Origin: Bacteroidales bacterium
GTDB taxonomy: Bacteria; Bacteroidota; Bacteroidia; Bacteroidales; UBA932
Length of the DNA stretch: 64,000 bases
NCBI GenBank assembly: GCA_022648545.1
Contig: JALCMP010000004.1
Location: 1 to 64,000, forward strand
Direction: 5' to 3'
The number at the start of each line of letters is the position of its first letter. The stretch's first letter is position 1. Both the position numbers and the translations under genes were made by a program. Below the pieces are notes generated by a model. That model saw only the letters and a list, made by a program, of their open reading frames with translations. It was not told the origin of the DNA and made no database searches. Shown here in pieces: positions 30,637-40,834 of the stretch.

Positions 30637-31753
30637 TTATTTGCCTGTATTTTCAAGAAGATAACGTCTCATAAATTCATTCAGATCTCCGTCAAGAACG
30701 GCCTGCGTATCAGAAGTCTGATATCCGGTACGCAAATCCTTTACCATTTTGTACGGATGCAGGACATAGCTTCTTATCTGTGATCCCCACTCAATTTTCT
30801 TCTTCTGTCCTTCGAGTTCGGCCTGTTTTGCACGGCGCTTTTCCAGCTCAAGTTCATACAAATGCGATTTCAATATTCTCAATGCGTTTTGTCTGTTGTC
30901 GAGCTGTGAGCGGGTTTCGGTATTCTCAACGGTTATTCCGGTGGGTATATGCCTCACTCTCACGCCTGTTTCTACCTTGTTTACATTTTGTCCGCCGGCT
31001 CCGCTCGAACGGAAAGTATCCCATTCGATATCGGACGGATTGATAGTAATTTCTATGGTATCGTCAACAAGAGGGTAAACAAATACGGATGAGAAAGTAG
31101 TCTGACGCTTCCCCTGTGCATTAAAGGGAGATATCCGAACCAATCTGTGCACTCCGTTCTCGGCTTTAAGATATCCGTAGGCATAATCGCCTTCTATTTC
31201 CATAGAAACCGATTTTATACCTGCTTCGTCGCCCTCTATCAGATCATGTACGGAAACCTTGTAGCCGTTCCTCTCTCCCCATCGGGAATACATTCTCATA
31301 AGCATTGCACTCCAGTCGTTGCTTTCCGTCCCCCCGGCTCCGGAATTAATTTTAAGCAGGGCTCCGAGGTTATCACCTTCTTCTCCGAGCATACCTTTCA
31401 TTTCAACTTCTTCCAGCAACGCCGTCAAGGAAGACATCGAACCGTCGAGTTCCCCGGAATACTCGTTCCATGTATCCGATCCTTCTTCGGGATTCTCTTC
31501 CTTCGCCATTTCGTAAAGGGTTTTGATATCTTCAATAAGGCCGGATATCTTTTCTATGGAATCCACCCAGTATTTTAAGGAAGAATTATGTTTCAGGAAA
31601 GCTTCGGCCTTCTTGGTATCGTTCCAGAAATCACCGGAAGCAATTATTTTTTCATTTTCCTTTATTGCGGAAGCTTTGGCATCATAGTCAAAGTGACCTC
31701 CTCAAGGCTTCGAGCCTCTTACAGCAATTCTCTATCTGATCTTGTATAATCAT
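30637..31753 (-). CDS. prfB: Peptide chain release factor 2, with programmed +1 frameshift
   Basis: RF2 releases proteins at UGA and UAA. The track shows only 31566-30637, but the gene starts at ATG 31753: MIIQDQIENCCKRLEALRRSL, then in-frame TGA (31690-31688). The site reads AGGAGG-TCA-CTT-TGA-C; a +1 slip on CTT gives L-D and opens the frame at 31689, which runs unbroken (DYDAKASAIKENEK...) to 30637. The total is 371 residues. The stop-recognition SPF (RISPFNAQG) and the catalytic GGQ (SGAGGQNVNKVETGVRVRH) are present. recX ends 17 bases upstream, so it is last in rlmN-patatin-recX-prfB. Confidence 0.95.
31688..31702 (-). promoter_or_regulatory. RF2 recoding site (Shine-Dalgarno-stimulated +1 frameshift)
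   Basis: AGGAGG TCA CTT TGA C. Spacing of the Shine-Dalgarno-like hexamer to the CTT slip codon is three bases, the same as in the E. coli prfB site (AGGGGG TAT CTT TGA C). When RF2 is scarce, UGA is decoded slowly and ribosomes slip, so RF2 controls its own level. Confidence 0.93.
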
Positions 31754-31770
31754 ATTTATTATATATTTCC

Positions 31771-32268
31771 TTAATTAAAATCATATTTTTCAAACTGGGC
31801 CGATATTTCGTCCATGCCGAAGCCCCGGCCTAAGGCAAATCTTATAACCCTGGCTTTTTTCTTTCCCATATCATTTTCCCCCGAGAGCGATTTCCATTTA
31901 TTTTTCAATAATTTATGAAGCAATTCTTCCGAAGTCACCGACATATTGCGGTCTGCTCCGGAATAATATATTTCTGACAAGGCACGTTCGGCCGCCTCCT
32001 CGGAAACGCCGGATCTGCGCAGATTATATCTTATCTTGACCGCCCCCCATCCGGAAAATTTCAATTTATCATTTACGAACGCACGGGCAAAGCGAAAATC
32101 ATCTATGAACTTCTCCTCTTTTAGCACGGATATTATATCTTCCATCTCTTCAGCGGAAAAACTACCCGGAGACGCCCACTTTTTCAAAAGCCGTTCCATC
32201 ATACCGGCGGAATATTCCCGTACGGCACATAACTTTCTGCCCCTTGCCAGAGCCTGTTCTTTAGTCAT
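31771..32268 (-). CDS. recX: Regulatory protein RecX
   Basis: A 165-residue all-helical RecX protein, which limits RecA filament activity. Family features: an N-terminal CAVREYSAGMMERLLKKWA helix, DIISVLKEEKFIDDFRFARAFVNDK, FSGWGAVKIRYNLRRSGVSEEAAERAL, and a C-terminal repeat with KKKARVIRFALGRGFGMDEI. recA lies about 3.5 kb away on the other strand. It is placed between the patatin-like gene (14 bases) and prfB (17 bases). Confidence 0.9.
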   Translation of the reverse strand: MTKEQALARGRKLCAVREYSAGMMERLLKKWASPGSFSAEEMEDIISVLKEEKFIDDFRFARAFVNDKLKFSGWGAVKIRYNLRRSGVSEEAAERALSEIYYSGADRNMSVTSEELLHKLLKNKWKSLSGENDMGKKKARVIRFALGRGFGMDEISAQFEKYDFN

Positions 32269-32282
32269 ACCGCGTGAAGATA

Positions 32283-34583
32283 CTAAAAATAATAACCCAA
32301 ATTGACATAAAGTCCCACTTTATGGGTATAATCAGACCAGTGGCAGTCAACGCTTATCGGACCGAACTTTGAATCATATGCATATCTTATTCCGACCCCC
32401 CAGCTGTCCGTGCAATTCTCGCCGAACATATCGGCGATATTGCCAACCGATCTTAAATAATTAGTTATTCCGTAAATATAATGCTTCTTCCCAATTCTTT
32501 CACGCATATCTAATCTGGCGATGGCAAGACTTGAAGCAAATGCATAAGCGTAATTTATTCCGACGAAAGGAAGTTGTCCGTCTACATAACGGCCCGGCTG
32601 CGATCCTCCCGCAAAATTATAAAACGATGTATATCTGTTGTCCTTCCCCACGATGAATGATCCCATAATTGAAGGGAGCAAGGTGAATCTATTGCTCAAT
32701 GATACTACCGGTGCCATTATAACTCTGAATCTCATAAATTTATGGAAGTCCCCGTGAAAATTGGTATGGAAGAAATCATGATGAAGATCAACCTTCATTC
32801 CTTCAGACGGGAAAGAGCTGTCGTCCCTGGTATCCATCTTTGCACTGATAAAATAGTTGAGAAAAAACTTGGAGGAACTATCGTATAAATATTCCTGCTT
32901 GGAAATCACATTTCTGAAATCGTAATACTCGAGCCTAAGTCCGGCAGTAAAATCAAAATTCCTCAGATAGGCATTGGAAAAGGAAACTTCCAACCTGTTC
33001 ATGTCAAACGAAACAAAATTGGAGCTGTCGCGTTTATATATGTTCATATCGTTGGATTTGAACATATAAGAGACATTTAGCTGCGGGAAATTCTTAAAGA
33101 CATAGGAATAGTCTATTCGTCCGTAGGGATTATAGCTGAGCCTTCCGGTTATCCCCAGTCGCGACCCCTTTAAGTCATAAGTATGTATACCCAAATGAAG
33201 AAGCAGGGCGGCAGCTTCCTCGCTGTCGTACCTGAAATTAAAAGCGAACTCGTTGGCGGGACCCTTTTCAAAATTTATAACCAGCTTGAAAGAATTTTTC
33301 CCATTATCCTTTATCAACTGGTATTTTACGCACTTAAAGGCTCCGGTACCCATGAATATGGATATCGCATTGCTTATTGACTGCCCCGATACGACCCTGT
33401 TTATTCCGAGTTCGGTTTTCTTCAGGAGCCACCTGCCGTCGTTCTCCGGAATACCGTCTACTTCTATTGCAGACAGCAAATATGATTTTGTTTTAAGTTC
33501 GTGCGCCTTTGTAAAAAGCCTTACGGCGTTATCTTTCTTATACCCCGACAGTTTTGTCGCAAGAGCCTCAAGCTCCGGCTTTTTCTTATCTGCGGCGGCA
33601 TATCCGCTTGCAATAAGAGTTTTAATCGCATCATGAGAAAAGCTCATGGTCGAAAAGCCTCTTACATCCGGTTTAATATAAACATCCACAAGTTTCCTGT
33701 TGGCCATATACCGCTCATTCCCCATAAGCAGAATTATCTGTGAGAATATCTGCGGAAGCGACTTCAGCTGTTCTGCTCCGGCCAGCTCATCCTGGACATC
33801 CACCCCTATTATGATATCCGCACCCATAGCCTTTGCCACATCCACCGGAAAGTTATTAACCATCCCTCCGTCGCAAAGGACCCTGCCGTTTATATTTACC
33901 GGAGCAAATACCCCAGGAATAGCCATCGTAGCCCTTATGGACAAAGGTAAGGAGCCGTGATTGAGTATAACCTCTTTCCCTGTAGAAATATCCGTGGCCA
34001 TACACGCAAAGGGAATAGGCAGATTATTAAAATCGAGAGAATCCTGATAGCCTATCGACAGGCTGTTCAGCATATTCATTACATTCTGTCCCTGAATAAG
34101 CCCTCCGGGAAGAATATATGACAGGGTCTGTCCTTCCTGGGTGGTATCGGCAACGCTTCTTCTTTTTATGGTATAAAAAGGAATACTTATAAGATACTTC
34201 TCATCAGTTTGCTTGGCATAGAACGATGAATTCCTACGGATAATATTATTACTGAGAAGAAATCCCCAGTCCATATTGCAGATCATGGAATCCAGTTCCT
34301 TTGCATTATATCCTATGGAATACAGACCTCCAACAACGCCGCCCATGCTAGTCCCTACTATCATATCCGGCACTATGCCGACTTCTTCCAGAACCCTTAG
34401 AACTCCAATATGGGCCGCCCCTTTCGCCCCTCCCCCGCAGAGGACCAGAGCCACTTTCGGACGCCCGCCGGATAAATCAGAAGCATGACTTCCCTTCTCA
34501 TTCCGCCCCGATCCATATGCCGTACCTGTCAAAAGGAAGGCGGAGGTCATAAAAAGAAAAAATATTCCGGGTCTAAGCTTCAT
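32283..34583 (-). CDS. Patatin-like phospholipase with outer-membrane barrel
   Basis: A 766-residue exported protein: signal peptide (about 1-24), patatin domain (about 40-250) with the oxyanion loop CGGGAKGAAHIGVL, nucleophile elbow GTSMGG and catalytic DGGMVNNFP Asp, then a POTRA-like region (about 345-430) and a C-terminal surface-antigen (BamA-type) barrel ending GLYVNLGYYF with a terminal Phe. This is the PlpD-like architecture of type Vd autotransporters, and the Ser-Asp dyad looks intact. It is the second gene of rlmN-patatin-recX-prfB. Confidence 0.93.
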   Translation of the reverse strand: MKLRPGIFFLFMTSAFLLTGTAYGSGRNEKGSHASDLSGGRPKVALVLCGGGAKGAAHIGVLRVLEEVGIVPDMIVGTSMGGVVGGLYSIGYNAKELDSMICNMDWGFLLSNNIIRRNSSFYAKQTDEKYLISIPFYTIKRRSVADTTQEGQTLSYILPGGLIQGQNVMNMLNSLSIGYQDSLDFNNLPIPFACMATDISTGKEVILNHGSLPLSIRATMAIPGVFAPVNINGRVLCDGGMVNNFPVDVAKAMGADIIIGVDVQDELAGAEQLKSLPQIFSQIILLMGNERYMANRKLVDVYIKPDVRGFSTMSFSHDAIKTLIASGYAAADKKKPELEALATKLSGYKKDNAVRLFTKAHELKTKSYLLSAIEVDGIPENDGRWLLKKTELGINRVVSGQSISNAISIFMGTGAFKCVKYQLIKDNGKNSFKLVINFEKGPANEFAFNFRYDSEEAAALLLHLGIHTYDLKGSRLGITGRLSYNPYGRIDYSYVFKNFPQLNVSYMFKSNDMNIYKRDSSNFVSFDMNRLEVSFSNAYLRNFDFTAGLRLEYYDFRNVISKQEYLYDSSSKFFLNYFISAKMDTRDDSSFPSEGMKVDLHHDFFHTNFHGDFHKFMRFRVIMAPVVSLSNRFTLLPSIMGSFIVGKDNRYTSFYNFAGGSQPGRYVDGQLPFVGINYAYAFASSLAIARLDMRERIGKKHYIYGITNYLRSVGNIADMFGENCTDSWGVGIRYAYDSKFGPISVDCHWSDYTHKVGLYVNLGYYF

Positions 34584-34598
34584 GGCATAAATATACTA

Positions 34599-35615
34599 TT
34601 ATTTTTCTCTGTTTCCGCTCAATAATCCGCATGCCGCAAAAATATCCTCGCCGCGCGAAGCTCTTATTGTAGAAACCAGTCCGTGTGCATTGAGCCTGCT
34701 TTCGAACTTTTCCATAATACTTAACGGCGACGGACGGAGCGGAGAATCGGGAATGGAATGGAATCTTATAAGGTTAACCCTGCAATTCAGTCCTTCCAGC
34801 AATCTTATTACCTCGTCTGCATACTTTTTCGAATCGTTTACCCTGTCGAACATTATATACTCGAAACTAACTCTTCTTTGTCCGGAAAAATCATATTTCC
34901 TTAAAACTTCGACAACCTTTCTTATATCAAACGCTTTTTGAGCCGGCATGAGTTTCTCGCGTTCTGCCGGGAAAGGATCATGCAGGCTTATAGCCAGGTG
35001 GACCCTGGTAGAATCAAGGAATTCCGTCAATGCCGGCATTACACCTATACTGCTTAAAGTTATACGTTTGGGACTCCATCCGAATCCCCATTCCGACGTA
35101 AGTATGTCTATTGCGGCCAGTACGTTACGCAAGTTATCCAGAGGCTCCCCCATTCCCATAAAAACGGCATTAGTAAGGATCTCCGATTCCTCAACGGAAA
35201 TGAATTGCGAAATTATTTCGGCAGTTTCCAGATTTCCATGGAATCCCTGCCTTCCGGTCATGCAGAATTTGCAACCCATCTTGCAGCCGGCCTGCGAAGA
35301 GACGCACAATGTGGCTCGTTCCTTATCAGGAATCATAACTGTTTCTATGAAAGATCCCGTGTGGCACGGAAAAAGATATTTTTTAGTACCGTCCGAAGAT
35401 ATCGCCGTTTCTGCAGCATCTTCCATCCCTACGGTATATTCCTCTTTAAGCAGATCCCTGAACCTTGCGGAAAGGTTGGTCATCATATCTATGGAACGTA
35501 CCTTCTTCTTGTACAGCCATCCGGCAATCTGCGACGCAGTATACTCCGGCATGGAATAAGATGCGGCTATATCCTTAAGATCCACAAGAGTACACCCTAT
35601 CAACTTTTTTTTCAT
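34599..35615 (-). CDS. rlmN: 23S rRNA/tRNA (adenine-C2)-methyltransferase RlmN
   Basis: A 338-residue radical SAM methyltransferase acting on A2503 of 23S rRNA and A37 of some tRNAs. The cluster motif [11 protein letters not shown], the upstream [23 protein letters not shown] and the C-terminal catalytic cysteine in [13 protein letters not shown] are all present. It heads a run of four genes (rlmN, patatin, recX, prfB) with gaps of 15, 14 and 17 bases. A TATTTTTG box ends six bases before the ATG, so the transcript may be leaderless. Confidence 0.96.
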   Translation of the reverse strand: MKKKLIGCTLVDLKDIAASYSMPEYTASQIAGWLYKKKVRSIDMMTNLSARFRDLLKEEYTVGMEDAAETAISSDGTKKYLFPCHTGSFIETVMIPDKERATLCVSSQAGCKMGCKFCMTGRQGFHGNLETAEIISQFISVEESEILTNAVFMGMGEPLDNLRNVLAAIDILTSEWGFGWSPKRITLSSIGVMPALTEFLDSTRVHLAISLHDPFPAEREKLMPAQKAFDIRKVVEVLRKYDFSGQRRVSFEYIMFDRVNDSKKYADEVIRLLEGLNCRVNLIRFHSIPDSPLRPSPLSIMEKFESRLNAHGLVSTIRASRGEDIFAACGLLSGNREK

Positions 35616-35621
35616 AATTCA

Positions 35622-35629
35622 CAAAAATA
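35622..35629 (-). promoter_or_regulatory. -7 element of rlmN
   Basis: TATTTTTG on the minus strand, exact TAnnTTTG match, six bases before the ATG. It predicts a transcript beginning at the start codon. Confidence 0.5.
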
Positions 35630-35685
35630 CAAACAAATTCATACCGTACGGCATCATCAATAATAAAAATGCAGATTTATTTAAG

Positions 35686-35693
35686 TATATTTG
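35686..35693 (+). promoter_or_regulatory. -7 element of recA
   Basis: TATATTTG, exact consensus, 37 bases before the recA ATG at 35731. No obvious SOS-box palindrome is visible in the short gap to rlmN. Confidence 0.55.
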
Positions 35694-35730
35694 TAGACGA
35701 ATACTGCAATTAAAAAACAAACGAAATATT

Positions 35731-36807
35731 ATGGAGAAAGAGAACATTGCCGCAAAAGTAAAGGCTAAAGAAGAGGGAGCGAAAAAAACTGAAAACAAAA
35801 AAGGTACGGAAATAAACGCCGAAAAGATGAAAGCCCTCCAGGCTACCCTGGACAAAATCGAAAAGGATTTCGGAAAGGGCACTATAATGAAACTCGGAGA
35901 CAAACCCAAATGGGACGTATCGGTAATTCCTTCCGGATCCATAGCTCTTGACGATGCTCTCGGGATTGGAGGGTATCCGAGAGGAAGGATAATAGAAATT
36001 TTCGGCCCGGAAAGCAGTGGAAAAACCACGCTCGCCATCCACGCCATAGCAGAAGCGCAGAAACTGGGAGGTATAGCTGCAATAATAGATGCCGAACATG
36101 CCTTCGACAGAAATTATGCAAAGAATCTGGGGGTAAATGTAGACACCCTGCTCATATCCCAGCCTGACAATGGAGAGCAGGCGCTCGAAATTGTGGACAG
36201 CCTCGTAAGATCTTCCGCCATAGACATAGTAGTGGTAGATTCGGTTGCTGCACTTACGCCGAAGGCCGAGATTGAAGGAGAAATGGGAGATTCCAAAATG
36301 GGACTTCAGGCAAGGCTCATGAGCCAGGCGCTGAGAAAACTTACCGCAAGCATAAGCAGAACAAACACTTGCTGTGTCTTCATAAACCAGCTGAGGGATA
36401 AAATAGGAATAATGTTCGGAAATCCAGAAACCACCACCGGAGGAAACGCCCTTAAATTTTACTCTACCGTAAGGCTGGACGTAAGGAAAATAACCCAGAT
36501 AAAAGACGGAGACTCGGCAACCGGAAACAGAACGCGTGTTAAGGTCGTCAAAAATAAAATGGCTCCTCCTTTCCGCAAAGCCGAATTCGATATAGTTTTC
36601 GGAGAAGGAATTTCAAAGATAGGCGAAATCATAGATCTTGGTGTGGAACACGATATAATAAATAAAAGCGGGAGCTGGTTCAGCTATAACGGAAGCAAAC
36701 TTGCCCAGGGACGCGATGCCGTAAAAAGACTGCTGAAGGATAATCCCGAACTTTCCGAAGAAATAGAAGCCAAGGTAAGACAGGCAATTGCAGCCTCATC
36801 CGAATAG
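35731..36807 (+). CDS. recA: Recombinase RecA
   Basis: A 358-residue strand-exchange protein. Walker A is GPESSGKTT (92-100), Walker B is [13 protein letters not shown]2 includes [15 protein letters not shown], and MKLGDKP marks the start of the core. It has a Lys/Glu-rich N-terminal extension of about 28 residues before the usual [19 protein letters not shown] start, longer than in E. coli and not uncommon in Bacteroidota. The C-terminus is moderately acidic. It is followed after 11 bases by an AlkD-like gene, a plausible DNA-repair pair. Confidence 0.98.
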   Translation: MEKENIAAKVKAKEEGAKKTENKKGTEINAEKMKALQATLDKIEKDFGKGTIMKLGDKPKWDVSVIPSGSIALDDALGIGGYPRGRIIEIFGPESSGKTTLAIHAIAEAQKLGGIAAIIDAEHAFDRNYAKNLGVNVDTLLISQPDNGEQALEIVDSLVRSSAIDIVVVDSVAALTPKAEIEGEMGDSKMGLQARLMSQALRKLTASISRTNTCCVFINQLRDKIGIMFGNPETTTGGNALKFYSTVRLDVRKITQIKDGDSATGNRTRVKVVKNKMAPPFRKAEFDIVFGEGISKIGEIIDLGVEHDIINKSGSWFSYNGSKLAQGRDAVKRLLKDNPELSEEIEAKVRQAIAASSE

Positions 36808-36818
36808 GAAGGACACAA

Positions 36819-37634
36819 ATGGATCTTTTCGTAAAAAAGATAACGGAAGAACTCGCGGAATTATCCGATCCTGAAAAGAAACGGATTCTTCCGCGTTTTT
36901 TTAAAACGGGGAAAGGTGAATACGGCGAAGGCGACAGGTTTATAGGAGTTACGGTCCCAAAAATAAGGGAAGTAGCCAAAAGACATGCCGATGCCGGGCC
37001 TGAATCAGTTGAAACCCTTTTGCGCAGCAGCTGGCATGAATGCAGAATGTGCGCATTACTAATGCTTTCAGACACTTTCAGTAAATCCGGGAAAGTACGT
37101 AAAAAGGATATATATGAATTTTACCTTCGCAACAGCAGGTACATAAACAACTGGGACCTAACGGATCTTTCTGCTCCTAAAATAACCGGAATTTTCCTAA
37201 GAGATTCTGCGCACATCACGGAGCACGTAATTAGGAAATTACCGGATTCATGTGCCGGATCATATTCATCGAAATACGGAATAGTGCCGTACGTAGAACA
37301 AAATCTATCCTTTTCTTTCGGCCGAGAGGATTTGTATGTTCTGGCAGGCAGCAAATGGCTGTGGGATCAGAGGATCGCCATATTATCCACCCTGCCGCTT
37401 ATAAAAAATGATGATTTCGAAGATATTATCCGCCTGTCGGAACTGCTGCTCAACCACAGGCATGATCTCATGCAGAAGGCGATAGGATGGATGCTCAGAG
37501 AAACCGGCAAAAGAGATGAAAGGGTTCTTACCGACTTTCTCGAACGAAATTGCACGCGCATGCCCAGGACAATGCTCAGATATTCGATAGAAAAACTTAC
37601 CCCGGAGCAAAAGGCCCGCTACATGAAAAAGTAA
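36819..37634 (+). CDS. DNA alkylation repair protein (AlkD-like)
   Basis: A 271-residue HEAT-like repeat protein of the DNA_alkylation family, which includes the AlkD glycosylases that remove bulky or cationic alkylated bases without base flipping. Visible hallmarks are the N-terminal RFFKTGKGEYGEGDRFIGVTVPKIREVAKRH, the WHECRMCALLMLSD helix, NNWDLTDLSAP, and WDQRIAILSTLPLI and QKAIGWMLRETGKRD toward the C-terminus. It follows recA by 11 bases. Its stop abuts the trpS stop with no base between. Confidence 0.88.
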   Translation: MDLFVKKITEELAELSDPEKKRILPRFFKTGKGEYGEGDRFIGVTVPKIREVAKRHADAGPESVETLLRSSWHECRMCALLMLSDTFSKSGKVRKKDIYEFYLRNSRYINNWDLTDLSAPKITGIFLRDSAHITEHVIRKLPDSCAGSYSSKYGIVPYVEQNLSFSFGREDLYVLAGSKWLWDQRIAILSTLPLIKNDDFEDIIRLSELLLNHRHDLMQKAIGWMLRETGKRDERVLTDFLERNCTRMPRTMLRYSIEKLTPEQKARYMKK

Positions 37635-38720
37635 TTATTCCGAATATTTCTTTATCTGCTCGGATATAAATTGCCTGTCTTCGAAATAATTTATCTTCAT
37701 GGCATCTTTTACTCTCGACATTGTTGCCGAAGCAGTTTCCAGTGCCTTTTCTGTTCCCTTTTTAAGAATATCATAAACTCCCGGAATGTCATGCTCGTAA
37801 ATTTTCCTGCGTTCGCGTATGGGTTCCAACTCTTCCTCCAGCACGGAAATAAGAAATTTCTTAACCTTAACATCTCCGAGTCCTCCCCTGCGGTAATGGT
37901 TCTTAAGAGCATCCAGATTCTCGTATTCGGGCAGATAACGATCGAAATGTTCCTGCTTTGAAAAGGCGTCAAGATAGATGAATACAGGATTCCCATCCAC
38001 TTTACCGGGATCGGCCACCCTCAGATGATCGGGATCGGTAAACATGCCCATCACTTTTTTACGTATCTGGTCCGCGGAATCCGACAAATATATGCAGTTG
38101 CCTAGTGATTTGCTCATCTTGGCCATTCCGTCCGTTCCGGGAAGCCTCAGGCTGGCCTTATTATCGGGGAGCAATATAGAAGGCTCAACGAGCGTTCTTC
38201 CGTAAACGGAATTGAACTTCCTTACAATTTCGGATGTTTGTTCCAGCATAGGTTTCTGGTCCTCGCCTACCGGAACCGTCGTAGCATCGAATGCCGTAAT
38301 GTCGGCAGCCTGGCTTATTGGATAAGTGAAAAAGCCTACAGGAATGCTGGCTTCGAAATTGCGCATTTTTATTTCGCTTTTCACCGTCGGGTTTCTCTGA
38401 AGTCGGGATACTGTAACCAGATTTGCATAATAAAACGTCAGTTCGCACAGCTGGGGTATCTGAGATTGTATGAGAATAGTCGATTTCTGCGGATCTATGC
38501 CGCAGGAAAGATAATCGAGTGCGACTTCAATAATATTCTGGCGTACCTTTTCGGGATTATCGGCATTGTCGGTAAGAGCTTGTGCGTCTGCTATCATTAT
38601 GAATATTTTATCATATTCACCTGAATTCTGAAGCTTTACACGGTTTTTCAAAGACCCCGCATAATGCCCGATATGCAATTTGCCGGTGGGCCTGTCTGCT
38701 GTAAGTATTATTTTTTTCAT
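37635..38720 (-). CDS. trpS: Tryptophanyl-tRNA synthetase
   Basis: A 361-residue class I synthetase. The HIGH motif appears as [16 protein letters not shown] near residue 15 and the KMSKS loop as [11 protein letters not shown] near 200; [17 protein letters not shown] and [14 protein letters not shown] are also typical. Length and order are normal. It is convergent with the AlkD-like gene and divergent from dnaG, with a TAACTTTG promoter 41 bases upstream. Confidence 0.96.
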   Translation of the reverse strand: MKKIILTADRPTGKLHIGHYAGSLKNRVKLQNSGEYDKIFIMIADAQALTDNADNPEKVRQNIIEVALDYLSCGIDPQKSTILIQSQIPQLCELTFYYANLVTVSRLQRNPTVKSEIKMRNFEASIPVGFFTYPISQAADITAFDATTVPVGEDQKPMLEQTSEIVRKFNSVYGRTLVEPSILLPDNKASLRLPGTDGMAKMSKSLGNCIYLSDSADQIRKKVMGMFTDPDHLRVADPGKVDGNPVFIYLDAFSKQEHFDRYLPEYENLDALKNHYRRGGLGDVKVKKFLISVLEEELEPIRERRKIYEHDIPGVYDILKKGTEKALETASATMSRVKDAMKINYFEDRQFISEQIKKYSE

Positions 38721-38761
38721 TAGGAAATCATGTTATAACGCCTATATGTTTCACGTTTCGG

Positions 38762-38769
38762 CAAAGTTA
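38762..38769 (-). promoter_or_regulatory. -7 element of trpS
   Basis: TAACTTTG on the minus strand, exact consensus, 41 bases before the trpS ATG at 38720. Confidence 0.5.
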
Positions 38770-38834
38770 TAAAAATGCAGCTTATGTCATAACTACTCAG
38801 ATAAAGATGTTTTAGAGCGGACGTTATTTTTTAC

Positions 38835-38842
38835 TAAATTTG
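38835..38842 (+). promoter_or_regulatory. -7 element of dnaG
   Basis: TAAATTTG, exact consensus, with only seven bases before the dnaG ATG at 38850, which predicts a leaderless transcript. Confidence 0.5.
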
Positions 38843-38849
38843 TCCGATT

Positions 38850-40820
38850 ATGATAGACAGAGCTACGATAGATAAAATATTGGATACTGCAAGGATAGAA
38901 GAGGTAATAGGCGACTTCGTTTCGCTGCGCCGACGCGGTGCCAATTACGTAGCATGCTGCCCTTTCCACCATGAAAAGACACCGAGCTTTACCGTTTCTC
39001 CTTCCAAGGGGATATTCAAATGCTTCGGGTGCGGAAAAGCCGGCAATGTGGTTACATTCGTAATGGAACACGAACACATGAGCTACGTTGAAGCATTAAA
39101 ATTCATAGGGAAAAAATACGGCATAGAGGTAACTGACAAGGAGGAAAGCGCGGAAGATGTTGAGAGAAGGCTTCTTAGCGAATCACTGCTAATAGTAAAC
39201 GAATTCGCCGAAAAATATTATTCGGAGCAGCTATGGGATACTCCCGGCGGAAGGGCCGTGGGAATAAGTTATTTTAGGGAACGCGGATTTACAGACGATA
39301 CCATAAGAAAATTCAAACTGGGGTTCGCTCCCGCAGGCCGGGACGGCTTTACGTATTCGGCAATAAAGGCGGGATATAAGAAAGAGCATCTGACGACGGC
39401 CGGACTTTCCGTAAAACGCGAAAACGGAGAATATGCCGACAGATTTTTCGAACGCGTAATGTTCCCGTGGCATTCCATAAGCGGAAAGACGATAGCCTTC
39501 GGAGGAAGAATACTCACTTCCGACAAACATATGGCGAAATATGTAAACTCGCCGGAGAGCGTTATCTACGAAAAAAATAAATCATTATACGGAATATTCG
39601 AAGCCAAGGGAGCGATTTCAAAGGAACAGAAATGTTATCTGGTAGAAGGATATACAGACGTAATTTCCTTCAGTCAGGCCGGAGTGGAAAATGTGGTTTC
39701 AAGCGGGGGCACGTCACTTACTACCGGACAAATAGGGTTGATAAAAAGATTTTCCAATAAGATAACGGTGCTGTACGATGGGGATTCTGCGGGAATAAAA
39801 GCATCCCTGAGAGGCATCGACATGCTGCTCGAAGAAGGGATGGAGGTTAAGGTAGCGCTCTTCCCCAACGGCGAAGATCCCGATTCCTTTGCAAGGAAAC
39901 ACACAGCTTCCGAATTAAGGAATTTCCTCAGCGAAAATGAAGAAGATTTCATAGCCTTCAAGTACCGCCTGCTTAATGATGAAACAGGTAACGATCCGTT
40001 GCGCAGAGCCAATCTCATAAGGGAGATAGTAAAAAGCATTGCCGTAATTCCCGATGCTATAATACGAAACGTATACATTGAAGAAACGTCTTCCAAACTT
40101 TCAGTCGACCAGAACATGCTTTCCGGAGAAGTTGGAAAAATAATCTATGCCAGACACAGGAAAAACTTTTTTGAAAACAGGAGGGCGGCCGAAGCCGAAA
40201 AGGAAAACGTAAAGACGGAAGATCCCGGCAAAGATATGAATCTGCCGTCTTTCGTCATATCAACTTACTGTGAAGAAGCCGAAAAGGAAATATTATATTA
40301 TCTTATAAAATTCGGAAAATCAAGACTGGTGCTTCACGACAGCCTTAATATCGGATCTGAAAGAGATGAAGGACTTACGGTGGGCACTTATATCTTGAGC
40401 GAACTGCAAAACGACGAACTGGAATTGCAGAATCTCGTCTATAAAAACATCTTCGACGAATACTTCTCGCTGCGTGAAGATAGTCAGGAAAAAATAATAA
40501 GACATTTCGTAAACCATCCCGACGGATCCGTTTCACAGGTAATAGTTAACCTGCTGGCCGAACCGTACACCTTATCAATAAAAAGCTTCAGGGACTCCGT
40601 AGTCCCGGAATCCAACGTACTCGGCATGGTAGTACCCAAGGCCGTTCTGGTATATAAGGCAAAGATAACATCCCAGGCATGTCTTAAAATATGCAGGGAT
40701 ATGGAAAAAGCTCAGAAAGACAGGAACTCGGAAAAAGAAACGGCACTTATGGGACAACTTAACATATTAAATAAAATAAAAACCAGATTTCTAAAGGAAC
40801 TTAAAAGGACAAGCGCATAA
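38850..40820 (+). CDS. dnaG: DNA primase
   Basis: A 656-residue primase. The N-terminal CHC2 zinc finger is complete (CPFH with C37 and H40, then CFGCG with C58 and C61). The catalytic core (about 120-320) includes [22 protein letters not shown], the TOPRIM glutamate in [15 protein letters not shown] and the DGDSAGIKA aspartates. The last 200 residues form the DnaB-interacting region and diverge from proteobacterial forms, as expected for the phylum. metG follows after 14 bases. Confidence 0.96.
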   Translation: MIDRATIDKILDTARIEEVIGDFVSLRRRGANYVACCPFHHEKTPSFTVSPSKGIFKCFGCGKAGNVVTFVMEHEHMSYVEALKFIGKKYGIEVTDKEESAEDVERRLLSESLLIVNEFAEKYYSEQLWDTPGGRAVGISYFRERGFTDDTIRKFKLGFAPAGRDGFTYSAIKAGYKKEHLTTAGLSVKRENGEYADRFFERVMFPWHSISGKTIAFGGRILTSDKHMAKYVNSPESVIYEKNKSLYGIFEAKGAISKEQKCYLVEGYTDVISFSQAGVENVVSSGGTSLTTGQIGLIKRFSNKITVLYDGDSAGIKASLRGIDMLLEEGMEVKVALFPNGEDPDSFARKHTASELRNFLSENEEDFIAFKYRLLNDETGNDPLRRANLIREIVKSIAVIPDAIIRNVYIEETSSKLSVDQNMLSGEVGKIIYARHRKNFFENRRAAEAEKENVKTEDPGKDMNLPSFVISTYCEEAEKEILYYLIKFGKSRLVLHDSLNIGSERDEGLTVGTYILSELQNDELELQNLVYKNIFDEYFSLREDSQEKIIRHFVNHPDGSVSQVIVNLLAEPYTLSIKSFRDSVVPESNVLGMVVPKAVLVYKAKITSQACLKICRDMEKAQKDRNSEKETALMGQLNILNKIKTRFLKELKRTSA

Positions 40821-40834
40821 AAATTTCAAATACG

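Noticed and set aside
29679-30674. A 331-residue + strand ORF opposite the fumarase gene
   Set aside because: It is antisense to a clear class I fumarase, has no promoter or recognisable domain, and its composition reflects the reverse complement of coding DNA.
30637-31566. RF2 as a gene starting at GTG 31566, or as a truncated pseudogene
   Set aside because: The frame is open upstream to a canonical AGGAGG-TCA-CTT-TGA-C recoding site and a 21-codon first frame, so it is an intact frameshifted prfB.
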